In this document: positions 12,666 to 22,459 of the stretch, piece after piece
Numbering within the stretch: position 1 is the stretch's first letter
Layout of the letters: every line of letters starts with the position of its first letter
Origin: Amycolatopsis oliviviridis
GTDB lineage: Bacteria > Actinomycetota > Actinomycetes > Mycobacteriales > Pseudonocardiaceae
DNA length: 64,000 nucleotides
Assembly (NCBI RefSeq): GCF_014654365.1
Contig: NZ_BNAY01000006.1
Location: 427,702-491,701 of the forward strand
Direction: 5' to 3'
Notes under the pieces: generated by a model
Seen by the model: the letters and a program-made list of their open reading frames with translations, nothing else
Databases searched by the model: none
What the model was told of the DNA's origin: nothing
Position numbers and translations under genes: made by a program

Positions 12666-13931
12666 TCAGCCGGGCAGGCCCAGCAGCGCACCCAGGCTGG
12701 CCAGGCTGACCCCCGGGCTCTGCAGGACGCTCGGCATGCCCTGTGCCGCGCGCAGGGCGGCCAGTTCGTCGGCGGAACGGCCGGCGTTCGCCGCGACGTC
12801 GCCTTCCGACGGGATCTGCGGGACCCCGTTGTACGGCACGTTCTGCGAACCGCGCACGTTGATCGGGCTGCCCTTCGGCTCGGCGCAGTACGCGTCGTCC
12901 TTCGGCGGGCGAGGCGCCGTGTCGGTGCCTTCGCGGTACTTGTCGAGGCCGATGTAGCCCTTGGTGCACGAAGGCGGGTTGAACAGGTTGAGCGCGAGAC
13001 CGAGGTGCGCGGTGCCGTCGTTGGCGACGCTGTTCGCGCCCGCGGCCAGCATCGGGTAGGTCACCAGGCCCTGCTCCAGCCCGTCGAGCCGGGTCACCAG
13101 CAGATTCGACGTCGTGAGCAGGTTCGCCGTCAGCGCGCCCAGCCCCGGGCCGGATTCGGCGAGCACCGAGCTGATCTGGTTCGCCACCTGCGGGGTGATC
13201 CCGATCAGCTTCCGGATGTCGGCGTCGGAGTTCTTCAGCGTGCCGGACAGCTTGTTGAGATCGGCGCTGAAGGACTTCATCGAGCTCGCCATGTCGTTCT
13301 GCGTGTCGAGGACCTGCCCGCCCTTTTCCAGCAGCTGGACGGTCTGCGGCAGGTACTCCTGCGCGGTCGCGGTGAAGCTCCGCGCGGTGTCGAGCAGCCG
13401 CTGCAGATCCGGTCCGGTGCCGTTGAAGGCGTTGTAGGACTCGTCGACGACCTTGCGCAGCGAGTCCGTCGGCACCGACGCCGCGAGGCTGTCGAGGTCG
13501 CCGATGAGTTGCTCGGTGGGCACCGGCGTCTTGACCTTGTCGGCCGGGATGACCGAGCTCGCGTTCAGGAACGGCCCGTTCTCGCTCTTGGGCCGCAGGT
13601 CGACGAACTGCTCGCCGACCGCCGACCGGTTCGCGACCACGGCGTCCAGATCGGCGGGCACCTGCGGGGCGTCCGGCGCGATGTTGAGGTCGGCTTCCAG
13701 TCCGGTCTTGGTCAGGCGCAGCTCGCCGACGCGGCCGATGTTGAAGCCGCGGTAGGTGACCTCGGCGTTCTGGAAGATGCCGCCCGACTGCTTGAGCTGG
13801 AGCTTCACCGTGTAGCCCTCGTCGCCGAAGACCTGGCCGAGCCCGGCGAACCGGATCAGCGCGTACACGATGGCGACCACGGAGATGATCGCGAACGCGA
13901 CCAGCTGGATCTTCGTCCTGCGGATCAGCAT
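12666..13931 (-). CDS. mceF: Mce family protein MceF
   Basis: 421 residues. An N-terminal membrane anchor (~8-28) is followed by the MlaD/Mce beta-barrel domain (GYTVKLQLKQSGG...AEVTYRGFNIGRVGEL) and a long helical region with repeated heptad-like segments that builds the substrate tunnel. Asp/Asn/Pro-rich tail. The ATG overlaps the mceE stop (TGATG), indicating translational coupling. Last of six mce genes, which fixes it as the F subunit by position. Confidence 0.9.
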   Translation of the reverse strand: MLIRRTKIQLVAFAIISVVAIVYALIRFAGLGQVFGDEGYTVKLQLKQSGGIFQNAEVTYRGFNIGRVGELRLTKTGLEADLNIAPDAPQVPADLDAVVANRSAVGEQFVDLRPKSENGPFLNASSVIPADKVKTPVPTEQLIGDLDSLAASVPTDSLRKVVDESYNAFNGTGPDLQRLLDTARSFTATAQEYLPQTVQLLEKGGQVLDTQNDMASSMKSFSADLNKLSGTLKNSDADIRKLIGITPQVANQISSVLAESGPGLGALTANLLTTSNLLVTRLDGLEQGLVTYPMLAAGANSVANDGTAHLGLALNLFNPPSCTKGYIGLDKYREGTDTAPRPPKDDAYCAEPKGSPINVRGSQNVPYNGVPQIPSEGDVAANAGRSADELAALRAAQGMPSVLQSPGVSLASLGALLGLPG

Positions 13932-15136
13932 CAGCCGGCACCTCCCGCCAGCACGCCGAAGATCCCGGCGGGTCCGGTCTGTCGCGGCTGTCCGCCGCCC
14001 TGCGGCGCGCTCGCCTGGCCACCCGCCTGGGTTCCGCCGACGCTGTCGGGGATCGGCAGCGGCGGGTTCACACCCGGTCCCTCGGTCCCGCCGGTGAGAC
14101 CCGGCACCGGGACGATGTCCTTCAGCGGGTTCTCACGGCTGCGGCCGAGGTTCTTCAGGATCTCGTTCAAGTTCAGGTCGACCTTCGCGAACAGGTTGAA
14201 GTAGTCGCCCTTGACGCCGTCGTACGCGGCGTCGCTGAACGGGAAGGTCAACAGGATCTCCAGCGCCTTCGGCAGATCCGCGCCCGCCTCGCCGAGCTTC
14301 TGCAGCGTCGGCTGCAGCGCCTTGAGGTCGGCGACGAGGTCTTCCTTGCTCTTGTTCACCGTGTCGACGGCGACACCGGAGAGGTTGTTGAGCGCCTTGA
14401 GCATGGTCACCAGCTGACCGCGCTGCTGCTCCAGCACGCCGAGACCGGGGCCGAGGTTGTCGACCGCGCCGACCAGCTTGTCCTTCTGGCCGTTCAGCGT
14501 GAGCGAGAGCCGGTTCAGCCCGTCGAGCGCGCGCGTGATGTTCGCGGACTGCTTGTCGAGGTTCGAGACCAGCTCGTTGGTGTTGTTCAGCAGCGCCTTC
14601 AGCTCCGGCGAGCGGCCGTTGGTGGCGTTGTTGAGTTCCTTGGTGATGGTGTTGAGCTGCTCGACCCCGCCGCCGTTGAGCAGCAGCGAAAGCGCGCCGA
14701 GCAGTTCCTCGACCTCGACGCTGCGGTTCGTGCGGGCCAGCGGGATCACCGCGTTGTCGGCGAGCTTGCCCTGTCCGTCGGCGGGCGCGGCCAGCTCGAC
14801 GTACTTCTCGCCGAGGAGGCTCGACTGCTTGACGTTGGCCAAAGCGTTCGCCGGCAGCTTCACGTCGCCGTTGACCCGGAGGGTGACTTCGGCGTTCCAG
14901 CCGTCCTGGGTCAGCCCGATCGCTTCGACGCGGCCGATGGAGACCTCGTTGACCTTCACCCCGGCCTGCGGAGTCAGGTCGAGCACATCCCGGAACTGCA
15001 CCTTGACCGTGTACGGGTGGTCGCCGAGTTCGGCGCCACCGGGCAGCGGGACGTCGTAGATGCCGCTGAACCCGCAGCCGCCCAACGTCAGCGCGGCGAC
15101 CGTTCCGGACGCGATGAGAGCGAGTGACTTCTTCAT
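13931..15136 (-). CDS. mceE: Mce family lipoprotein MceE
   Basis: 401 residues. Signal peptide with lipobox LGGC (Cys ~21), so it is the lipid-anchored subunit, the usual character of MceE (LprK-type). The Mce/MlaD domain (YTVKVQFRDVLDLTPQAGV) is followed by a long helical needle domain and a Gly/Pro/Gln-rich C-terminus. The ATG at 15136 overlaps the mceD stop (TGATG); a GTG one codon earlier is also possible. Confidence 0.92.
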   Translation of the reverse strand: MKKSLALIASGTVAALTLGGCGFSGIYDVPLPGGAELGDHPYTVKVQFRDVLDLTPQAGVKVNEVSIGRVEAIGLTQDGWNAEVTLRVNGDVKLPANALANVKQSSLLGEKYVELAAPADGQGKLADNAVIPLARTNRSVEVEELLGALSLLLNGGGVEQLNTITKELNNATNGRSPELKALLNNTNELVSNLDKQSANITRALDGLNRLSLTLNGQKDKLVGAVDNLGPGLGVLEQQRGQLVTMLKALNNLSGVAVDTVNKSKEDLVADLKALQPTLQKLGEAGADLPKALEILLTFPFSDAAYDGVKGDYFNLFAKVDLNLNEILKNLGRSRENPLKDIVPVPGLTGGTEGPGVNPPLPIPDSVGGTQAGGQASAPQGGGQPRQTGPAGIFGVLAGGAG

Positions 15137-16314
15137 CACTTCCCCGCCGTTCCGTAGAGCTGACCGGCGATCGGCAGCGGCAGCGGCGGCAACTGGCCCG
15201 CCTGCGACGACTGGATCACCTGCGCGATCGACGGCAACGGCACCAGCTTGTCGACCAGTCCGGCGATCCCCTTGCACGCGTCGCCCAGCGCGTCGAGCGC
15301 GTCCGGGGTCTGCTTGAGCAGGTTGCACACCATCACCAGCGGCGGCTGCGTGAGCTCGTTGAGGTTGGCCCGCGCGTCGAGCGTGCCCGACGAGGCGTTG
15401 TAGGTGTTGACCAGGTTCCCGAGGCCGACCGGGGCGACGTCGAGGATCTCGGCGAGCGCGCCGCGCTGGTCCACGAGCACCTTGGTCACACTGGCCAGCT
15501 TGTCCACATTGGACTTGAGCCGGTCGCGGTTCTTCTCGACGAACGCCTGCACCGCGGTGAGCGTGTCGGACAGCTGCTTCACCGTCGCGGCGAGATTGTC
15601 CTTCTCCCCCGCGAGGAATCCGCTGACGTCGGCGAGCTGCCGCTCGAAGTCGCGGACCTGGGAGTCGCTGTTGACCAGGGTCTGGGAGAACGACCCGAGG
15701 TTCTCGACCGTCTTGAACAGGTCGTCCTTGTTGCCGGACAACGTGCCCGCGGCCTGGCCGAGCTTCGTGATCGTGTCGTGCAGCGCCTGCCCGTTGCCGT
15801 CGAAGTTCTTCGCGGCGGTGTCGAGCAGGTTCGACAGCGAACCGTTCTTGTTGGCGCCGTTGGGCCCGAGCGACCTGCTGACCCGGGAGAGGCTGGCGGC
15901 GAGTTCGTCGACCTCCAGCGGCACCTCGGTGCGATCGAGGCCGATGACGGCGCCGTCGGCGATCCGCGCGCCGCCCTTGTAGGCCGGGGCCAGCTGCACG
16001 TAACGGTCGCTGACCAGCGACGGCGACACGATGATCGCCTTCGCGTCGGCGGGCACCGCCACCGAACGGTCGTATTCGAGTTCGACGCGGACCTGGTTGC
16101 CCATCGGCTGGATCTTGGTGACCGTGCCCATGTCGACGCCGAGCATGCGGACGCTGTTGCCCTCGTAGAGGCCGACCGCGCCGGCGAAGTACGCGGTCAC
16201 GTGGTTGCGGCCGGCGTCCTTGAGCGTCCACCACAGCGCGCCGGCGACGACCAGCGCGAGCACGATCGCGATGGTGAAGCCGCGGGCGAGGTTGGAACCG
16301 AGACGGGTACTCAT
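15136..16314 (-). CDS. mceD: Mce family protein MceD
   Basis: 392 residues. Membrane anchor at ~15-36, Mce domain (GNSVRMLGVDMGTVTKIQP, VSPSLVSDRYVQLAPAY), then a long alpha-helical coiled region and a Pro-rich end. Starts at the ATG within the mceC stop (ATGA overlap). Fourth mce gene of the operon. Confidence 0.9.
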   Translation of the reverse strand: MSTRLGSNLARGFTIAIVLALVVAGALWWTLKDAGRNHVTAYFAGAVGLYEGNSVRMLGVDMGTVTKIQPMGNQVRVELEYDRSVAVPADAKAIIVSPSLVSDRYVQLAPAYKGGARIADGAVIGLDRTEVPLEVDELAASLSRVSRSLGPNGANKNGSLSNLLDTAAKNFDGNGQALHDTITKLGQAAGTLSGNKDDLFKTVENLGSFSQTLVNSDSQVRDFERQLADVSGFLAGEKDNLAATVKQLSDTLTAVQAFVEKNRDRLKSNVDKLASVTKVLVDQRGALAEILDVAPVGLGNLVNTYNASSGTLDARANLNELTQPPLVMVCNLLKQTPDALDALGDACKGIAGLVDKLVPLPSIAQVIQSSQAGQLPPLPLPIAGQLYGTAGK

Positions 16315-17297
16315 TTCTCGTAGCACCCCTTGTCGTTGATCGGCCCGAACGACGGCAGGACCAGTCCGCAGATGTAGTTGTCGAACCAGCGGCCGTTGCC
16401 GATGGTGTTCGTGAACACCCGGATGAACGGCGCGAACCGCGCGATGCCCTGGCCCAGGGCGTCTTGGTTGCGCTGCAGCATCGAGGTCAGCTGGTCGAGC
16501 TGGGTGAGTACCGGGTCGAGCTGCGCGTCGTTGTCGTCGACCAGGCCCTTGAGCTGAGTGGCGAGGGTGCGCGAGCCGTCCAGCAGCGCGGTGATCGCCT
16601 CCTTGCGGCGGGACACCTCGCCGAGCAGTTTGTTGCCGTCGGCCAGGAGCTTCTGGAACTCGGCGTCGCGGTCGACGAGCGTCTGCGAGACCTGCCGCGT
16701 GTTCGCGAGCAGGTTCGCCAGCTGCGAATCCCGCGAGGCGATCGTGTCCGAGAGGCGGGAAAGGCCGGTCAGCGCGCCCTTCACGTCGGCCGGGGTGTCG
16801 GCGAAGGTCTCCGAGATGACGTCGAAGCTCTTCGCCAGCCGCGTCGTGTCGATGTCGTCGACGGTCTGCGAAAGCCCGCGGAAGGCGTCGAGGACGTCGA
16901 ACGGCGACGCGGTGCGCTCACGCGGGATGGTCGCGCTCGGGTCGAGCGTGCGCTGCCCCTGCGGGTCGAGCGCCAGGTACTTCTGGCCGAGCACGGTCTT
17001 GATCTTGATCGCCGCGCTGGTCTTGTCGCCCAGCCAGGCGTCCTTGACCTTGAAGGAGATCCGGACCTTGTCGCCGTCGAGCTTGATGTCGGAGACCTTG
17101 CCGACCTTCACCCCGGCGACCCGGACGTCGTTGTCCTGCTGCAGCCCGGAGGCCTCGCTGAAGTCCGCGGTGTAGGTCGTGCCGCCGCCGATCACCGGCA
17201 GGTCCTCGGAGTTGAGCGCGGCGAGGAAACCGAGCAGCAGCACCGAGATGCCGACCAGCGCGATCGGGACCGGATTGCGTTTCTGGAACGACTTCAT
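16311..17297 (-). CDS. mceC: Mce family protein MceC
   Basis: 328 residues. N-terminal anchor (IALVGISVLLLGFLAAL), Mce domain with DNDVRVAGVKVGKVSDI, helical tail, and two late cysteines (YICGL, KGCYEK) near the C-terminus as in MceB/MceC subunits. The ATG at 17297 overlaps the mceB stop (ATGA). An in-frame ATG 9 nt upstream is less likely because of the overlap pattern. Confidence 0.9.
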   Translation of the reverse strand: MKSFQKRNPVPIALVGISVLLLGFLAALNSEDLPVIGGGTTYTADFSEASGLQQDNDVRVAGVKVGKVSDIKLDGDKVRISFKVKDAWLGDKTSAAIKIKTVLGQKYLALDPQGQRTLDPSATIPRERTASPFDVLDAFRGLSQTVDDIDTTRLAKSFDVISETFADTPADVKGALTGLSRLSDTIASRDSQLANLLANTRQVSQTLVDRDAEFQKLLADGNKLLGEVSRRKEAITALLDGSRTLATQLKGLVDDNDAQLDPVLTQLDQLTSMLQRNQDALGQGIARFAPFIRVFTNTIGNGRWFDNYICGLVLPSFGPINDKGCYEK

Positions 17298-18325
17298 GCC
17301 GTGCACCTCGCCCGGTTCACCGGCAGCAGCGGCAGGTCGATCGGCGCGTTGATCAGCGGAGGCAGGGCGACGGCCCCCTTCAGCTCACAGGCGAAGAAGT
17401 TGAACCAGGAGCCGTAGTCGGCGGTGCGGGTCAGCGCGGTCACCTTCTGCGGCAGGAACTGGATGAAGTGCTCGACGATCGGCTGGCTGTCGTTGAGGTT
17501 CTTCGTCAGCGTGCCGAGCGCGGCGATGTCCTGCTTGAGCGGCTCGCGGGCCTCGCCGAGCAGGCCGGACGTGGTCTGCGCGAGGGTGCCGAGCGAGTCG
17601 ATGGCGTCGCCGATCGGCTCGCGGTCCGCGGCCAGCCCGGAGACCAGCTGCTGCAACCTGACGATCAGGTCGTTCAGCTGCGGCGTGTGCGCGTTGACCG
17701 TGTCGAGCACCGAGTTCAGGTTGTCGATGACCTCACCGATCACCTGGTCCTTGTCGGAGATCGTGGTGGCCAGCGAGGCGGTGTGCTTCAGCAGGCTTTC
17801 GACGGTGCCGCCCTCGCCCTGCAGAACCTGGATGACCTCGTAGGACAGCTTGTTGATGTCGTCGGGGTTGAGCGCGGTGAACAGCGGCTTGAACCCGTTG
17901 AACAGCTGCGTCAGGTCGAGCGCGGGCGTGGTCCGCTCCAGCGGGATGTTGCCGCCGGGCTCCAGGTTCTTCCCCGAGGAATCCGTGCCCTGCCCGAGCG
18001 AGACATAGCGCTGGCCGACCAGGTTCCGGAACTTGATCTGCGCGGTGACCCCGGCGGGCAGCTTGCGGCCGGCGTCCACTTCGAACTCGACCTCGGCCTG
18101 GCGCCGGTCGACGATGCGGACGTCCTTGACCTGCCCGACCCGGACCCCCGCGATGCGGACGTCGTCGTTCGGCAGCAGCAGGGTCGCGTCACTGAACCGC
18201 GCCTTGTAGGCGTTGGTGCTGGTGGTGTTCACGTTGGCGATGCTGATCCCGAGGATCGTCGTGAACAGCACGGTGACCACGATGAAGGCGCTGAGTTTGA
18301 TCAGCGGAGCGAGAAGTCCCCTCAC
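17294..18325 (-). CDS. mceB: Mce family protein MceB
   Basis: 343 residues from a GTG at 18325 overlapping the mceA stop (GTGA). Anchor helix (~9-30), Mce domain with NDDVRIAGVRVGQVKDV and FRNLVGQRYVSLGQG, a long helical domain, then a C-terminal section with two cysteines (FFACELKG, RARCTA). The second subunit of the Mce hexamer by position. Confidence 0.9.
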   Translation of the reverse strand: MRGLLAPLIKLSAFIVVTVLFTTILGISIANVNTTSTNAYKARFSDATLLLPNDDVRIAGVRVGQVKDVRIVDRRQAEVEFEVDAGRKLPAGVTAQIKFRNLVGQRYVSLGQGTDSSGKNLEPGGNIPLERTTPALDLTQLFNGFKPLFTALNPDDINKLSYEVIQVLQGEGGTVESLLKHTASLATTISDKDQVIGEVIDNLNSVLDTVNAHTPQLNDLIVRLQQLVSGLAADREPIGDAIDSLGTLAQTTSGLLGEAREPLKQDIAALGTLTKNLNDSQPIVEHFIQFLPQKVTALTRTADYGSWFNFFACELKGAVALPPLINAPIDLPLLPVNRARCTA

Positions 18326-19659
18326 TGGACGTGCACCTCCGCCCCACGGTAGAGCGGACCGACCAGCAGCGAACCCCAGCCGGGCACGTCCGAGGCGGAC
18401 ATGCCGACCTGCGGGGCGACCAGCTGCGCGAGGAAGTCAGATTCGGACGCGCTGTAGGACGGGCTGCCGCCGGGCGCTCCCCCGCCGTTGTAGCCGCCGA
18501 TGTTCGCGAAGCCGTTGGAGGGCGAAAGGCCGTCGTTGGCCGACCGCGCCGGCGGTTTGACCGTGCTGCCGTCCTTGATCGGACCGTCCGGCGGGTACTG
18601 CGGGAACGGGTCCGGGAACTGCTTCAGGTCATAACATCGCGGACCGCGTTTGTCCTCGAACCTCGGCTCGTCCTTGCCCGGCAGGTACGGCCCGCGGTTG
18701 ACGGTGATCTCGATGGTCGCGTGCAGGCCGGGCCGGTCGGTGCCCTTGCCGAGGGCCTTGTCGATCTTCGGCAGGTTGGCCGCCATCTGCCCGATCACGC
18801 ACGGGTACTCCGGCGCGTACTTCGCCAGGAGCTCCGCGGTCGGGCGGGCGGTGTCGGCGAGCCGGATCAGGTTGTCGGCGTTGTTCTGCAGGAAGGTCTG
18901 CAGATCGACCGAGGCCTGGGTGACGCTGCCGTAGAGGTTCTGCAGGTTCATCTTCTGATCGACCACGGTGCGCGTGGTCGTGCTCAGGTTGTCCAAGGTC
19001 TGCACCAGATCGGGGGCGACGGCGTTGAGGTTGTCCGAGAACTCCGCGAGCTCCTTGAGGTTCTGCTGGAGCTGGGGCTCGTGCGGGTTCAGGTCCCCGA
19101 CGTAGGTGCCGAGCTGCGCGAGGGTGTCGCCGAGCTGGTCACCGCGGCCGTTGAGGGCGGTGGAGATCGCCGAAAGCGTGCTCGACAGCTTCTGCGGCTG
19201 GACGGCCTGAAGCACCGGCATCAGATGGGCGAAGGCCTGTTCCAGCTCGACGGCGCCGGACGTGCGGTCCTGGGTGATCACGTCACCCTCGGCGATCGTC
19301 TTCGTCGAAGGATCGTCCGGGATTTCGAGGGAAACGAAGCGCTCGCCGAACAACGTCTTCGGCAGGAAACGCGCGGAAACGTTCTGCGGGATCAGTTTCG
19401 CCGACTCCGGATTCAGCGCGAGGGTGAGTTCGGCGCCGTCCGGGGTCGCGGCGATGTCCTTCACCGAGCCGACGATGAGGCCGCGGACCTTCACGTCGGA
19501 CTGCTTCAGCAACTGGTTGCCGATGTTGCCCGACTGGAGCTTCACGCTCACGACGGGCGTGAACGCCTTTTGGTACAGCGCGATGCTCAACGCCACCCCG
19601 CCGACCAGCACGGCGACCAAGAGCAGGCCGAGCAACCTGCGCCGGACTGTCGCGATCAT
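18322..19659 (-). CDS. mceA: Mce family protein MceA
   Basis: 445 residues. Starts MIATVRRRLLGLLLVAVLVG (membrane anchor) at an ATG overlapping the yrbEB stop (ATGA). The Mce domain contains QSDVKVRGLIVGSVKDI and LFGERFVSLEIP. The long helical region is followed by a Cys-containing segment (YPCVIGQM, RCYDLK) and a Gly/Ser/Pro-rich tail. The longest Mce subunit here and the first after the permeases, so MceA by operon order. Confidence 0.9.
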   Translation of the reverse strand: MIATVRRRLLGLLLVAVLVGGVALSIALYQKAFTPVVSVKLQSGNIGNQLLKQSDVKVRGLIVGSVKDIAATPDGAELTLALNPESAKLIPQNVSARFLPKTLFGERFVSLEIPDDPSTKTIAEGDVITQDRTSGAVELEQAFAHLMPVLQAVQPQKLSSTLSAISTALNGRGDQLGDTLAQLGTYVGDLNPHEPQLQQNLKELAEFSDNLNAVAPDLVQTLDNLSTTTRTVVDQKMNLQNLYGSVTQASVDLQTFLQNNADNLIRLADTARPTAELLAKYAPEYPCVIGQMAANLPKIDKALGKGTDRPGLHATIEITVNRGPYLPGKDEPRFEDKRGPRCYDLKQFPDPFPQYPPDGPIKDGSTVKPPARSANDGLSPSNGFANIGGYNGGGAPGGSPSYSASESDFLAQLVAPQVGMSASDVPGWGSLLVGPLYRGAEVHVQ

Positions 19660-20492
19660 CCTGCGATCCTCACCGTGACGTCGGTTCCCCAGATCGCGAA
19701 ACCGATGAAGAAGTTCATGATGGACACCGTGACGATGCTCAGCCGCACCGCCTTGCCGACCGCCACGCCGACACCGGCGGGGCCACCGGAGGCCCGGTAT
19801 CCGAAATAGCAATGGGACAGGATGATCAAGACGCTGAACAACAGCACCTTGATGAACGAATACAACACATCCTGTGGTGGTAGGAACAGGTCGAAGTAAT
19901 GGTCGTAGGTACCCGCTGACTGGTTGTAGATGTAGATAACGACCAACCGGGACGCGAGATACGAACTCAGCAGGCCGATGACGTACAGCGGGATGACCGC
20001 GACGAAACCGGCGATGATCCGCGTCGTCACCAGGTACGGCAGGCTCGGCACGCCCATGACCTCGAGCGCGTCGATCTCCTCCGAGATCCGCATCGCGCCC
20101 AGCTGGGCGGTGAACCCGGCGCCGACCGTCGCCGAAAGCGCGAGGCCCGCGACCAGCGGGGCGATCTCGCGGGTGTTGAAGAACGCGGTCAGGAAGCCGG
20201 TGAAGGCCGAGGTGCCGATCGAGTTCAGCGCCGAGTAGCCCTGCAGGCCGACGAGGACACCGGTGAACAGCGTCAGGCCGACCATCACGCCGACCGTGCC
20301 GCCGATGACGGCGAGCGAGCCGGAACCGAAGCTCACTTCGGCGAGCAGCCGCAGGACCTCTTTGGTGTAGCGGCGCAACGTCCGCGGCGTCCACAGCAAC
20401 GCGCGGCCGTAGAACGACATCTGGTCACCGAGGTTGTCCAGAGTCTGCAATGGACGGTTGGCGGCTCGTTTGGCGCCCTGGAGGAAGGTCAT
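19656..20492 (-). CDS. yrbEB: YrbE/MlaE-family ABC permease B
   Basis: 278 residues, MlaE/YrbE integral membrane permease with about five to six transmembrane segments and the conserved GAMRISEEIDALEVMG coupling-helix motif. With YrbEA it forms the inner-membrane channel of the Mce transporter, driven by the MceG ATPase. The gene starts 3 nt after yrbEA and overlaps mceA by 4 nt. Confidence 0.93.
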   Translation of the reverse strand: MTFLQGAKRAANRPLQTLDNLGDQMSFYGRALLWTPRTLRRYTKEVLRLLAEVSFGSGSLAVIGGTVGVMVGLTLFTGVLVGLQGYSALNSIGTSAFTGFLTAFFNTREIAPLVAGLALSATVGAGFTAQLGAMRISEEIDALEVMGVPSLPYLVTTRIIAGFVAVIPLYVIGLLSSYLASRLVVIYIYNQSAGTYDHYFDLFLPPQDVLYSFIKVLLFSVLIILSHCYFGYRASGGPAGVGVAVGKAVRLSIVTVSIMNFFIGFAIWGTDVTVRIAG

Positions 20493-20495
20493 GCG

Positions 20496-21290
20496 TCAGT
20501 CCAGCTTTCCGGGCACGACCTGCAGGTAGATCAGCGTGATCACGAAGTTCACCACGAACAGCATGAGGAACGTGATGACGACCGACTGGTTCACCGCGTC
20601 GCCGACGCCCTTCGGGCCGCCGGACGGGTTCAGTCCCCGGTAGGAGGCGACGACCGCGGCGATGAAGCCGAAGATCAGCGCCTTCAGCTCGCCGACCCAG
20701 AGGTCCGGCAGCTGAGCCAGCGCGGAGAAGCTCGCCAGGTACGCGCCCGGCGTCCCGCCCTGGAGGACGACGTTGAAGAAGTAGCCGCCGAGCACGCCGA
20801 TGACGCTGACCATGCCGTTCAGCAGGAGCGCCACCAGCATCATCGCGAGCACCCGCGGCACGATCAGCCGCTGCACCGCGGAGACACCGAGCACCTCCAT
20901 GGCGTCGATCTCTTCACGGATGGTCCGCGCGCCGATGTCGGCGCAGACGGCGCTACCGCCGGCGCCCGCGACCAGCAGCGCCGTGACCAGCGGACTGGCC
21001 TGCTGCACGGTGGCGAGCACCGACCCGGCGCCCGTGTAGGACTGGGCGCCGAGCTGGCGGGCCAGCGATCCGAACTGCAGCGAGATGACCGCGCCGAACG
21101 GGATCGCGACGAGCGCCGTCGGCAGGATCGTGACACTCGCGATGAACCAGGCCTGCTGGATGAACTCCCGCAGCTGGAACGGGCGCTGGAAGATGCCACG
21201 AACGATGTCGAGGCCAAGGGCGAACAGGTTCCCGGTCTCGCGCAACATGCCGATCCCGGGGATCTTCGCCGATGAAGCGGGAGAGCTCAC
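20496..21290 (-). CDS. yrbEA: YrbE/MlaE-family ABC permease A
   Basis: 264 residues from a GTG that overlaps the mceG stop (GTGA). MlaE permease with the signature GARTIREEIDAMEVLG near residues 119-134, and membrane helices before and after. Pairs with YrbEB. The overlap with the ATPase gene places all transporter parts in one transcription unit. Confidence 0.93.
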   Translation of the reverse strand: MSSPASSAKIPGIGMLRETGNLFALGLDIVRGIFQRPFQLREFIQQAWFIASVTILPTALVAIPFGAVISLQFGSLARQLGAQSYTGAGSVLATVQQASPLVTALLVAGAGGSAVCADIGARTIREEIDAMEVLGVSAVQRLIVPRVLAMMLVALLLNGMVSVIGVLGGYFFNVVLQGGTPGAYLASFSALAQLPDLWVGELKALIFGFIAAVVASYRGLNPSGGPKGVGDAVNQSVVITFLMLFVVNFVITLIYLQVVPGKLD

Positions 21291-22459
21291 GCGCCACCTG
21301 ACCCCGGATCCTGTGGCCGCAAGCGGTGGTTGCCCGCTCTCCCCGGATGCGGGATGTGGGCGACCTGGTCGTCGGGCAGCTGCCCCTGGTGCTGGTTCGG
21401 CACCGGGCCGTCGTTCCGCGGCGCGGAACGGTGCCCCGCGGCGGCGAGCCGCTGCGGGCGGACGCCGTAGCGCTGCTGCTCCTCGGGGGAGAGCGACTCG
21501 ATGATGCTCTGCTGCGCCTCGGGCGGGAGCCCGGACAGGATCTGCATGACGCGGTCCTTGCGGCGGACCGCGCCCATCCGGGTCGGCACGCCGGGCGTCG
21601 GCTGCATCTGCGGCGGCACCCCGCTGACGTCCTCGACACCACCCGAGTGGTGACCGGCCTCGAACATCGCGCGTTCGGCGGCGAGCTGGGCCGAGTCCTT
21701 CTCCTCGCTCATGCCGATCGGGCCGTCCATCTTGCCGTTGAGGAACTGCTTGACGACCGGCTCTTCGCTGGTCAGCAGCACCTCGCGCGGGCCGAACATG
21801 ACCAGTTCCTTGCGGAACAGCATGCCCAGGTTGTCCGGGACGGTGCGGGCGAGGTTGATGTTGTGCGTGACGATCAGGAACGTCGCGTCGATCTGCGCGT
21901 TGACGTCCAGGAAGAGCTGGGAGATGTAGGTGGTGCGCACCGGGTCGAGACCGGAGTCCGGCTCGTCGACCAGGATGATCTGCGGGTCCAGCACCAGGGC
22001 GCGGGCGAGGCCGGCGCGCTTGCGCATACCGCCGGAGATCTCACCGGGCAGCTTCTTGTCGGCGCCGTTGAGACCGGTCATCTCGAGTTTTTCGAGGACG
22101 ATCCGGCGGACCTCGGTCTCCGACTTCTTCGTGTGCTCCCGCAGCGGGAAGGCCACGTTGTCGTAGAGATTCATCGAGCCGAACAGCGCGCCGTCCTGGA
22201 ACAGGACACCGAAGAGCTTGCGCACCTCGTAGAGCTGGTGTTCGGAGCACGTCACGATGTCGACGCCGTTGATCATGCAGCGGCCCTTGTCGGGCTTGAG
22301 CAGACCGATCATCGACTTCAAGAAGACGGACTTACCGGTTCCGGACGGTCCGAGCATCGCCGAGACCTCGCCCGGGGGCAGGGTCAGCGTGACGTCCCGC
22401 CAGATGGCCTGCTTACCGAAGGACTTGGAAAGACCTTCGATGACCACCTCGGCACCCAT
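21287..22459 (-). CDS. mceG: Mce transporter ATPase MceG (Mkl)
   Basis: 390-residue ABC ATPase. Walker A GPSGTGKS (37-44), signature SGGMRKR, Walker B IILVDEP, and switch His in IVTHN. A ~120-residue C-terminal extension (Met/Gln/Pro-rich) follows the ATPase core, as in mycobacterial Mkl/MceG. The ATG at 22459 has GGAGGT 4 nt upstream. First gene of the mce operon, overlapping yrbEA. In Mycobacterium tuberculosis the homologue mkl (Rv0655) also lies between rplL and rpoB but without the rest of the operon. Powers lipid or sterol uptake; the substrate is not readable here. Confidence 0.93.
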   Translation of the reverse strand: MGAEVVIEGLSKSFGKQAIWRDVTLTLPPGEVSAMLGPSGTGKSVFLKSMIGLLKPDKGRCMINGVDIVTCSEHQLYEVRKLFGVLFQDGALFGSMNLYDNVAFPLREHTKKSETEVRRIVLEKLEMTGLNGADKKLPGEISGGMRKRAGLARALVLDPQIILVDEPDSGLDPVRTTYISQLFLDVNAQIDATFLIVTHNINLARTVPDNLGMLFRKELVMFGPREVLLTSEEPVVKQFLNGKMDGPIGMSEEKDSAQLAAERAMFEAGHHSGGVEDVSGVPPQMQPTPGVPTRMGAVRRKDRVMQILSGLPPEAQQSIIESLSPEEQQRYGVRPQRLAAAGHRSAPRNDGPVPNQHQGQLPDDQVAHIPHPGRAGNHRLRPQDPGSGGA

